Below are positions 1 through 5,399 of a DNA stretch of 5,419 nt, one piece after another. The notes beneath the pieces are model-generated. The model saw only the letters and a program-made list of their open reading frames with translations. It was not told where the DNA came from and searched no databases. Each line of letters begins with the position of its first letter. Within the stretch, counting starts at the first letter, position 1. The stretch comes from Rikenellaceae bacterium (GTDB lineage: Bacteria > Bacteroidota > Bacteroidia > Bacteroidales > UBA932): contig CAAGHY010000156.1 of NCBI GenBank assembly GCA_900769735.1, positions 1 through 5,419 of the forward strand. The letters are read 5' to 3'. A program made the position numbers and the translations under genes.

Positions 1-1256
1 ACAGCCTCGGTAAGCACCTGTATGAAACCGGTTGCCTGGTTATGGTCTTTAGGATCATCAATGCAATCACCGTTGAACACCACAAAGTCATATTTCACAT
101 CTTTTACCTGCTCAAACAGAGGGTCAAATATATGCTTGCGCTGGTGTATATCATTAAAGATAAGGGCTGTAAAGCTATCCGCATCCTCCTCAGCCGTTAC
201 AAATGAATAGAACGGTGAAACAGCCGTATTACCAAAAATCTTATGGTAACCGCCGTAATAAAGTATCTCCTGCGAACAAACCCTATAGTAATACTTCACT
301 CCAGGTTCCAGTCCTTCCAACCTTATCTTATGGATAGACTCATTGAACTCAGCCTGTCCGTCTACAAGGAGCCTCACCCTCTGCAAAGAGGTGGTATCGG
401 TACCATACTCAACCCAACTGTATGCCGGAATAACGGTCTCCCACATAATTGTCATTCCGCCATTTACAGGGTTCTGCAGGTATGGTTTTGTACGGAAAAG
501 TTTCTCTGCTGCAAGAGCGGTCCTGAGCACCACACAAACAGGTCTGTGGTCTGAAGCCATTGGCTCATCCACAACCGTTTTTGAAACCACATCCAGTTTA
601 GGGGCAGTTCCCTTCCATACAGCTATGTAGTCAAGGGTTCTGTCGGGAAGAGGAGCCGGAAAAGTTTGGGCCTTCACATCATTCAAAATCCTGAAATTCT
701 TCTGCAGCCCATCCAGGAACTGTGAGCCTGGGGTATCATTCAAATCCCCCGCAAAATAGAAAGGTTTCTGGGAGGCTGCTGCTATCTTCCCGATAATTTC
801 CAGCGATTCCAATCTGTCCTCCTCTGTAAGGGAAAGATGGGTACAGGCAAACATATAATCCTGGAACTCAGCCACAAGCAGGGCTCTTTTCTCCTCACTT
901 CCAGGGAGCGGATAGCCCTGTACAGCAAGAGGTTTCTCCTTGGAAAGGATACCTATTCCGTACTTGCCGCCGTCAAACTTAATGGCAGGGAAATACTCCG
1001 GATGCATACCGGTAAGCTGGGCAATCTCACCCAAGATATACTTCTTGCCGCAGCGGTTGGTCATACTGTCCAACTCCTGCACAGCCACAAGATCAGGCTG
1101 CTGCTCCAGAATCACCTTGGCCACACGTCCGCAATCACGCACATTGTCCATACCCTTGGCACTGCGCACGTTATACGACATAATTTTCACAAACTCCTGG
1201 GCAAACGCACCGGAAGCCATCAACACCAAAACAAAAAATAAAGCCAGTTTTTTCAT
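1..1256 (-). CDS. Secreted EEP nuclease/phosphatase fused to a PAP-type Fn3 and metallophosphatase domain (3' end cut by window)
   Basis: The open frame runs from the ATG at 1256 to the window edge (418 full codons seen) without a stop, so the C-terminus is missing. Residues 1-20 are a Sec signal peptide (Lys-Lys, then a hydrophobic core, cleavage expected around Ala-Phe-Ala-Gln). Residues 22-245 form an EEP domain with its whole active-site set visible: SYNVR (Asn29), QELD (Glu61), THLSL (His140), GDLNDT (Asp171, Asn173), Asp209 and SDHRP (Asp236, His237). Residues about 255-355 resemble the Fn3-like N-terminal domain of purple acid phosphatases (KPYLQNP, MTIMWET, LEPGVKYYYRV). A calcineurin-like metallophosphatase follows, with DIH (Asp369, His371) and GD (Gly396-Asp397); its later His motifs lie outside the window. 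The protein probably acts in the periplasm or outside the cell on phosphoesters or nucleic acid; the substrate is unknown. AAGGA at 1263-1267 lies six bases before the ATG and supports this start. The gene lies 30 bases downstream of the esterase gene, so co-transcription is likely. Confidence 0.88.
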   Translation of the reverse strand, partial: MKKLALFFVLVLMASGAFAQEFVKIMSYNVRSAKGMDNVRDCGRVAKVILEQQPDLVAVQELDSMTNRCGKKYILGEIAQLTGMHPEYFPAIKFDGGKYGIGILSKEKPLAVQGYPLPGSEEKRALLVAEFQDYMFACTHLSLTEEDRLESLEIIGKIAAASQKPFYFAGDLNDTPGSQFLDGLQKNFRILNDVKAQTFPAPLPDRTLDYIAVWKGTAPKLDVVSKTVVDEPMASDHRPVCVVLRTALAAEKLFRTKPYLQNPVNGGMTIMWETVIPAYSWVEYGTDTTSLQRVRLLVDGQAEFNESIHKIRLEGLEPGVKYYYRVCSQEILYYGGYHKIFGNTAVSPFYSFVTAEEDADSFTALIFNDIHQRKHIFDPLFEQVKDVKYDFVVFNGDCIDDPKDHNQATGFIQVLTEA

Positions 1257-1275
1257 AAGAATTCCTTTAGTGGTC

Positions 1276-1283
1276 CAAAGATA
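1276..1283 (-). promoter_or_regulatory. Candidate Bacteroidota -7 box before the EEP-phosphatase gene
   Basis: On the minus strand this reads TATCTTTG, an exact match to the Bacteroidota -7 consensus TAnnTTTG. It lies 19 bases before the ATG at 1256, beside the stop codon of the esterase gene. I see no TTTG (-33) at the usual spacing; the nearest one upstream is about 34 bases away. If real, it would give the EEP gene its own leader-short transcript in addition to read-through from the esterase gene. The same position before the esterase start holds TACCTTTA. Confidence 0.35.
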
Positions 1284-1286
1284 CTG

Positions 1287-2153
1287 TTATTTCCCCATAA
1301 CACCCTGGAAAAACTTCCAAATCTCCCCCGCCGTATCCATATCCTCATTGAACCAGGAATGCACCCCGCCTACCACCTCATACAACCAAACCTGCGGTGT
1401 ATTTTTCTTCCCGACAAATTTATGGGTGATGACTTGCCGGGGTCCCTCATTTTTCTGGGGCAACTCCCCCACTATCTCCCTGGTGCAGCCGTTATTGCGT
1501 ACCCAATACTGCACAGCATCCGGAACAGGAAGATAAGCACCCCATCCCCCTTTGTTCTCCATATCACCGGTCCACTCAGAAACACGGTCCTCAGTACCGT
1601 GGATCTCAAACAACGGAATCCTTCTGCTGCGGGTAAACTTCTCCGGCATCCAGGCCATAGTAAGCCCCGCTATTGGTGCCACTGCCGCAAAAGTCTTCTG
1701 ACTGCAATACGCCAACAAATAGCACATCTCACCTCCGTTGGACATACCGGTACAGAAAGTGTTCTTGCGGCTCAGGCCAAACTCCTTCTGCAGCCTGGCA
1801 GCCAGCTGGCACAAGAACGACACATCATCAACCGTCATATCCTCCTGGAACGGATACCCCACATTCCAGCACGGATTACCACGCCCATCCTTGGCCCCCT
1901 GCGGATAACACACCACAAAACCATACTTCTCTGCAGCCTCACTGAATCCTTTATCAAGCACCTGCTCCATAACCGCACCATACCCGTGCAACACAAACAC
2001 CAACGGCGCCCCAGGCTTCACATCCTCAGGCAAATACACCGTATAACTCCTCTCCAGCCCGTCAAACACCCCGGTAAACACCTTGGAAACCCCTTGCGCA
2101 AAAGTTCCACAGGCAACCAGCATCAAAACCAAAAATAAAGCAAATCTCTTCAT
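1287..2153 (-). CDS. Secreted alpha/beta-hydrolase, PHB depolymerase/feruloyl esterase-like
   Basis: A 288-residue esterase of the poly(3-hydroxybutyrate)-depolymerase/LpqC-like family (Esterase_PHB type), whose members cleave ester bonds such as feruloyl or acetyl esters on plant polysaccharides. Visible elements are an oxyanion-hole motif VLHGYG (His56-Gly57), a nucleophile elbow GMSNGG (Ser138), an acid in HGTEDRV (Asp189), and a catalytic His in GGVHSW (His265). The full triad is present and the length is normal for a single catalytic domain, with no carbohydrate-binding module. The N-terminus is a signal peptide with two readings: signal peptidase I cleavage near Thr-Phe-Ala-Gln (residues 17-20), or a lipobox Leu-Val-Ala-Cys (12-15) making it a lipoprotein. 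The gene is divergent from the HD hydrolase gene and leads into the EEP-phosphatase gene. There is no clear Shine-Dalgarno before the ATG, which is common in this phylum. The true substrate (feruloyl, acetyl or other ester) cannot be told from the sequence. Confidence 0.9.
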   Translation of the reverse strand: MKRFALFLVLMLVACGTFAQGVSKVFTGVFDGLERSYTVYLPEDVKPGAPLVFVLHGYGAVMEQVLDKGFSEAAEKYGFVVCYPQGAKDGRGNPCWNVGYPFQEDMTVDDVSFLCQLAARLQKEFGLSRKNTFCTGMSNGGEMCYLLAYCSQKTFAAVAPIAGLTMAWMPEKFTRSRRIPLFEIHGTEDRVSEWTGDMENKGGWGAYLPVPDAVQYWVRNNGCTREIVGELPQKNEGPRQVITHKFVGKKNTPQVWLYEVVGGVHSWFNEDMDTAGEIWKFFQGVMGK

Positions 2154-2172
2154 AAGAATACCATTAAAGAGT

Positions 2173-2180
2173 TAAAGGTA
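2173..2180 (-). promoter_or_regulatory. Candidate -7-like element before the esterase gene
   Basis: The minus strand reads TACCTTTA, one mismatch from TAnnTTTG. It ends 19 bases before the ATG at 2153, the same spacing as the TATCTTTG before the EEP gene. A TTTG occurs upstream (2194-2197) but only 13 bases away, short of the usual 19-21. This is a weak call, supported mainly by the parallel placement. Confidence 0.25.
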
Positions 2181-2215
2181 CTGCATTTTGCAACAAAGTA
2201 TACATCATTATTTCT

Positions 2216-2223
2216 TAAATTTG
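2216..2223 (+). promoter_or_regulatory. Candidate Bacteroidota -7 box for the HD hydrolase gene
   Basis: The plus strand reads TAAATTTG, an exact match to TAnnTTTG, 49 bases before the ATG at 2273. A TTTG lies upstream at about 2187-2190, but the gap of 25 bases is longer than the usual 19-21, so only the -7 half is convincing. It lies in the 119-base divergent region shared with the esterase gene. Confidence 0.4.
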
Positions 2224-2272
2224 CCGTATCACACAAGCACCAACAATGATGTGATCTATATGAGAAAGTACA

Positions 2273-2887
2273 ATGAGCACACTGGAAAGAGCAATAAAAA
2301 TAGCAACCCAGGCCCACAAAGGGCAGCTTGACAAAGCAGGCAACGAATACATAGGCCACCCTTTGCGAGTAATGGATGCCGGCAAAACCACAGAAGAAAA
2401 AATCCTGGGCGTACTGCATGATGTTGTGGAAGACTCAAACTGGACCTTTGACCAGCTTGCTGCCGAAGGCTTCTCCCCTGAGATCATTGAAGCCCTGAAA
2501 TGCCTCACCAAACTCTCAGACACCGAGCCGTACGACAAATTCATCAAGCGCGTAAAAACCAACCCGCTGGCCATTGCCGTAAAACTCAATGACCTCACAG
2601 ACAATATGGACATCCGCCGTCTCCCCTACCTCTCAGACAAAGATGTAAAACGCCTGAAAAAATACCTGAAAGCCTACAAACAGCTCATTGGAGAGCCAAC
2701 ATACTCCGTATACGCCTGCAAACAGGAATACCCCAACGCCTACAACCCCTGGACCCCAGACGAAGACTCAGAACTCACCCGCCTGTGGAACAACGGCACC
2801 ACACTCCAAAAACTCTCCACCCACTTCCAGCGCAAACCCAGCGGCATAGAATCCCGCCTGAAAAAACTTGGACTGCTAGAGAAATAA
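2273..2887 (+). CDS. RelA/SpoT-type HD hydrolase (Mesh1-like) with C-terminal Myb/SANT-like domain
   Basis: A 204-residue protein. Residues 1-140 form an HD domain of the SpoT/Mesh1 class, known for removing the 3'-pyrophosphate of (p)ppGpp. The active-site set is visible: His29 (GHP), His49-Asp50 and Glu53-Asp54 (HDVVED), and Asp107 and Asn111 (KLNDLTDNM), with the D-x3-N spacing of Rel enzymes. The arginine that precedes the GxPYxxHP-like stretch in SpoT and stacks on guanine seems to be replaced (Asp20/Lys21), so the substrate may not be an alarmone. Residues 159-202 (NPWTPDEDSEL, then RLWNNG, FQRKPSGIESRLKKLGL) match a Myb/SANT-like helical domain often found at the ends of bacterial proteins and probably binding nucleic acid. 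There is no synthetase domain. The start at 2273 is preceded by a weak GAGAAAG; an ATG at 2260 is in another frame. A broken copy of this gene's 3' end lies at 3221-3355. Hydrolase activity is inferred from intact residues. Confidence 0.85.
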   Translation: MSTLERAIKIATQAHKGQLDKAGNEYIGHPLRVMDAGKTTEEKILGVLHDVVEDSNWTFDQLAAEGFSPEIIEALKCLTKLSDTEPYDKFIKRVKTNPLAIAVKLNDLTDNMDIRRLPYLSDKDVKRLKKYLKAYKQLIGEPTYSVYACKQEYPNAYNPWTPDEDSELTRLWNNGTTLQKLSTHFQRKPSGIESRLKKLGLLEK

Positions 2888-2920
2888 AAAAAGAAAGGCC
2901 AAACAACTTAGCCTTTCCTA
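2884..2920. terminator. Bidirectional intrinsic terminator between HD gene and peptide gene
   Basis: A perfect 7-bp inverted repeat, GAAAGGC (2893-2899) and GCCTTTC (2911-2917), encloses an 11-base loop. Read on the minus strand, the stem can extend by a G:U and an A:T pair and runs straight into a T-tract, giving a strong rho-independent terminator about 30 bases after the stop of the small peptide gene. Read on the plus strand, it lies just after the HD gene stop but its tail is only moderately T-rich, so termination there should be weaker. Confidence 0.75.
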
Positions 2921-2949
2921 AACTTTCTTAACCTTTCACAATGCTTACA

Positions 2950-3126
2950 TTAAAGAGAACGTGTTGTCACTCCCAAAATACAAGCTCCATCATACCACAT
3001 ACACCCACGATGAGCTAAACAATCTTTTTCATTACTATACAAATTGCAAGTAAAATTATTTATAACTACACCGCCAGCAACATCCTTCAAATCCTCATCT
3101 GAAAGAACTTTATTCTCATTAGCCAT
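2950..3126 (-). CDS. Double-glycine leader peptide precursor with four-cysteine core (putative RiPP/bacteriocin-like)
   Basis: A 58-codon gene from the ATG at 3126 to TAA at 2950-2952. Residues 1-19 are a short acidic leader ending in LSDEDLKDVAGG. This matches the double-glycine leaders (LSxEELxxVxGG) cut by C39 peptidase domains of peptide-exporting ABC transporters; cleavage is expected after Gly19. The 39-residue core has four cysteines (27, 36, 42, 49) in the pattern C-x8-C-x5-C-x6-C, with RGCMWYDGAC at 40-49. This resembles widespread small secreted Cys motifs of the form C...C....GCxWxxxxC, so two disulfides are plausible. The core contains no obvious modification-enzyme signature. The intrinsic terminator just downstream on the same strand supports a real transcript. 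No transporter, peptidase, immunity or modification gene is in the window, so processing must come from elsewhere. Its role (bacteriocin, signal, other) is unknown. Composition is AT-rich, like the defence pair and unlike the HD gene. I am confident of the leader motif and less so of the function. Confidence 0.8.
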   Translation of the reverse strand: MANENKVLSDEDLKDVAGGVVINNFTCNLYSNEKDCLAHRGCMWYDGACILGVTTRSL

Positions 3127-3171
3127 AATCCAATTATTTTAATCCATTAAACAATGCTGCGATATACAAAA

Positions 3172-3193
3172 AAATAGGAAATAATACCTATTT
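3172..3193. repeat. Small AT-rich inverted repeat upstream of peptide gene
   Basis: A perfect 7-bp inverted repeat, AAATAGG (3172-3178) and CCTATTT (3187-3193), encloses an 8-base spacer. On the minus strand the second arm is followed by more T residues, so it could be a weak terminator for transcripts arriving from the RloB gene. Its place about 46 bases before the peptide start would also suit an operator or part of a 5' leader. I see no convincing TTTG/TAnnTTTG promoter pair in 3127-3220. The stretch holds no other feature. Confidence 0.4.
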
Positions 3194-3220
3194 GATACCG
3201 AATTGAAAGACTTGTTATAT

Positions 3221-3355
3221 TCCTTAAAAAGACCTCAAAACCTACAAAACAGCTCATTGAAGAGCTCTCCACACTCCTAAACTCACACCCTCTTCCAGCG
3301 TAAACCAGGCGGCATAGAATCTCACCTAAAAAGTTAGTTTTTTATTGAGAAATAG
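3221..3355 (+). pseudogene. Decayed, internally deleted copy of the 3' end of the HD hydrolase gene
   Basis: This stretch aligns with the end of the HD gene in two blocks. Positions 3221-3266 match about 2651-2696, including an identical run ACAGCTCATTG apart from one inserted A just before it. Positions 3267-3336 match about 2797-2874, with shared CCACACTCC, CTTCCAGCG and GGCATAGAAT. The sequence in between in the intact gene (about 100 bases, encoding the linker and the start of the Myb-like domain) is missing. After a diverged patch, GAGAAATAG at 3347-3355 lines up with the GAG-AAA-stop end of the intact gene. The inserted A and stops in all useful frames make it non-coding. It has the same orientation as the intact gene, and the small peptide gene sits between them. 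Visual similarity is high in the conserved blocks but the copy is clearly diverged, so it is old or came from a different allele. Confidence 0.78.
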
Positions 3356-3400
3356 AGGTTTTATCCCGATAGAACCACCATTTAACCAACAAAAATACAA

Positions 3401-4057
3401 CTACTCTTTAAATCGCTCAATAAAAGTATCAAATTCTTTCACACTTACATATTTCATTAATGCCTCTATAAGCAAATACATTTTTGTATTATCACAATCT
3501 GGATACCAACCTTTTGACTTATCGGCATTCTTTGCATTAATCAAAGCATCCTTAATTAGAACAATATATCTCTTTGGATCATACCCCTTGGGAGTCTGTT
3601 CATCTAATACTGTCTTACAATCTTTACTAGTATAAGTTTTAAGGCTTGAAATATCATTAGTAGTATGATAAAGAAGCCAAACCTCAAAACACGGATTACT
3701 GATTATAGTATGCCAATTCTGTCTTTTCTTACACTCCTCCTGGACTTCATTCAAAACTTTATCGCCCCATTTATCCACATCCATCACAAGCCACACACTA
3801 TCCTCTTCATTAAGATTATTTGATTCAACATATTGGATTGCTCTTCTCAAAACATGATTAGGCGAAGATGGTGGATCTGTTCTGTACTCTTCATCTTCAA
3901 TATACTCAACTACCACCCTACTGGAAATACCTTCCAATTGCTGAAAATATTCTCTCTCCCTTTTAGCACCTTCACACGCAATAGCAAAAAGTCTATAATC
4001 TCTTTTCAAATCATCGGACGGTATATCCCTAACATATCCTCTTTTAACTCTTCCCAT
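3401..4057 (-). CDS. rloB: RloB-like TOPRIM protein (AbiLii-type defence effector)
   Basis: A 218-residue member of the RloB family, whose members pair with an AAA ATPase in RloAB/AbiL abortive-infection systems. Family landmarks appear in order. IACEGAKREREYF (26-38) is the TOPRIM-like glutamate region, with Glu29 and Glu34; the usual EGEKTE is changed to EGAKRE. LVMDVDKW (90-97) supplies the metal-binding acidic pair Asp93/Asp95. SNPCFEVWLLYH (120-131) is the RloB hallmark. A CDNTK region (188-192) is near the end. The N-terminus is basic. The fold suggests a metal-dependent nuclease, by analogy with TOPRIM effectors of OLD and PARIS systems; no target is established for this protein. The ATG at 4057 follows the ATPase stop (TGA at 4061-4059) after a single base, so translation is almost certainly coupled. 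The gene is AT-rich, consistent with lateral gain. No clear terminator follows; the first hairpin downstream is at 3172-3193. Confidence 0.85.
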   Translation of the reverse strand: MGRVKRGYVRDIPSDDLKRDYRLFAIACEGAKREREYFQQLEGISSRVVVEYIEDEEYRTDPPSSPNHVLRRAIQYVESNNLNEEDSVWLVMDVDKWGDKVLNEVQEECKKRQNWHTIISNPCFEVWLLYHTTNDISSLKTYTSKDCKTVLDEQTPKGYDPKRYIVLIKDALINAKNADKSKGWYPDCDNTKMYLLIEALMKYVSVKEFDTFIERFKE

Positions 4058-4058
4058 A

Positions 4059-5399
4059 TCATAACCAATTTAATATCTTAAGATTTGCAAGAAATGGAAC
4101 TGCCCCAAAACGTCCCATCAAATATCCTTTCTGCAACTGTATATCTGCTCGAGGTTTGAAATCAGTCAAAGGATACAATACTGTTGAACCACTATTCTTC
4201 TCAACAAACCATATTTCATCCTGCCTATAAATATCATAATCCAACAAATTGCTTTCATGTGTGCTCACAATAAACTGGCCTCCATCTGCTGGTTTGCTAT
4301 TCATTATCTTATGCATTATAGCTTTTAGTAACGAAGGATGCAAACTCTCATCAATTTCATCAACGATTACAGTAGTCCCTTTATTCAAATACATATCTAT
4401 TGCAGGTATAATATCCAATAATCTTCGTGTTCCATCCGATTCTTCTTTAATATCAAATGTAACATATGAATTATTTGAATCTTTATGATACGTAACCGGT
4501 TTTTTAATTACATAGTTATTATTATCAATCGAAGCCACATAAACATAACCATTCTTTAACGGAACTGGTAAATCGCCCTTTGTATTATTCAACTGGGCAA
4601 TAAGATTCTGCTTATACTGTGTATCCTCCTCCCGGAAAAACTTGTCGAATGAAATAACATCTATTCCAATCTTAGAGACACCTGTATCTAATGTAGTAAT
4701 TATATTATTAGCAAATGAACTGAACTCATCAGAATCACTTAATGGTTTCGCTATCCCAGGAAATACTGTATTTGGGAACATAACCTGTAAACCGTCAATA
4801 AACCACGAGTATGCATTAGATATTTTCTTATCATTGAACATACTATGATTACTGAGCAAGATTTTAGTATTATCAAGAATATTATCAGCAAGAAGACTTG
4901 CCAAAAGTTTGGATCTTACGTTAGTGCCTCTCTTTTCACCAATAGATACCGTTATCCTTTCAGATGAAGAATTATACTTACGTTCAAATAGCATTTTATC
5001 ATCCTTCTGAAACCCTAACTCATACAATGATTCTTCAATAATAATATCATTTTGAACCTCTAAATGATAACCATAGAATTTTTTACGCCACTCAAACTCA
5101 ACATCAAACACAGTTGGTTTTGCAGCGATATCAGCATCCAACTTATATTTAAATCTAGACATATTAGGCATCAAAGATCCAACTTTAACTACATCCTGCA
5201 TAAAACTGATTGCCCTAATGATATTAGTTTTACCAGCACCATTAGCTCCATAAATTGCAGCTCCCTTCAAAACCTTAAGTCTTTTGGTTGCATTAAAATA
5301 AATATGCTCCGGATGACTTTTCAGTGGAGCTGATAGCATATTAAACTCACATTCTTTTCCAATAGAGAAGAAATTGGAAACAACAAATCTTATTAGCAT
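4059..5399 (-). CDS. AAA/ABC-type ATPase partner of RloB (RloA/AbiLi-like)
   Basis: A 446-residue ATPase of the AAA_15/AAA_21 (SMC/OLD-like) class. The first residues, MLIRFVVSNFFSIG, are the standard start of this family and fix the ATG at 5399, although the frame is open upstream. Walker A is GANGAGKT (51-58). An ABC-type signature region is SDGTRR (321-326). Walker B is TTVIVDEIDESLHP (342-355, Asp347-Glu348). The switch His is in STHESNLLD (379-387). The middle (about 100-310) is the family-variable insertion region. No nuclease domain is fused; the effector is the separate RloB gene one base downstream. In RloAB/AbiL systems this ATPase is thought to sense infection or DNA ends and control the TOPRIM partner; here that is inference from family and gene order. 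The promoter must lie in or beyond the 20 bases left at the window edge, and more operon genes could lie upstream. Composition is strongly AT-rich compared with the left half of the window. Confidence 0.9.
   Translation of the reverse strand: MLIRFVVSNFFSIGKECEFNMLSAPLKSHPEHIYFNATKRLKVLKGAAIYGANGAGKTNIIRAISFMQDVVKVGSLMPNMSRFKYKLDADIAAKPTVFDVEFEWRKKFYGYHLEVQNDIIIEESLYELGFQKDDKMLFERKYNSSSERITVSIGEKRGTNVRSKLLASLLADNILDNTKILLSNHSMFNDKKISNAYSWFIDGLQVMFPNTVFPGIAKPLSDSDEFSSFANNIITTLDTGVSKIGIDVISFDKFFREEDTQYKQNLIAQLNNTKGDLPVPLKNGYVYVASIDNNNYVIKKPVTYHKDSNNSYVTFDIKEESDGTRRLLDIIPAIDMYLNKGTTVIVDEIDESLHPSLLKAIMHKIMNSKPADGGQFIVSTHESNLLDYDIYRQDEIWFVEKNSGSTVLYPLTDFKPRADIQLQKGYLMGRFGAVPFLANLKILNWL

Noticed and set aside
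940..1536. Plus-strand open frame spanning the EEP/esterase junction
   Set aside because: It is antisense to two well-supported genes and its translation resembles no family.
1359..2138. Long plus-strand open frame of 259 codons opposite the esterase gene
   Set aside because: It lies fully antisense to a gene with a complete catalytic triad and signal peptide. The translation is low-complexity, rich in His, Pro and Arg, and has no recognisable motif.
2260..2262. Upstream ATG before the HD gene
   Set aside because: It is in a different frame from the HD protein, and no signature continues from it.
2215..2613. Minus-strand open frame opposite the HD gene
   Set aside because: It is a shadow of the HD gene; the plus frame has all active-site motifs.
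2888..3400. CRISPR array, tRNA or insertion sequence in the non-coding stretch
   Set aside because: There are no regularly spaced repeats, no cloverleaf, and no transposase fragment or terminal inverted repeats. The only repeats are the terminator, the small hairpin and the HD gene copy.
3345..3635. Plus-strand open frame of 96 codons overlapping the RloB gene's 3' end
   Set aside because: It is mostly antisense to RloB, starts inside the decayed HD copy, and has no motif or plausible ribosome-binding context.
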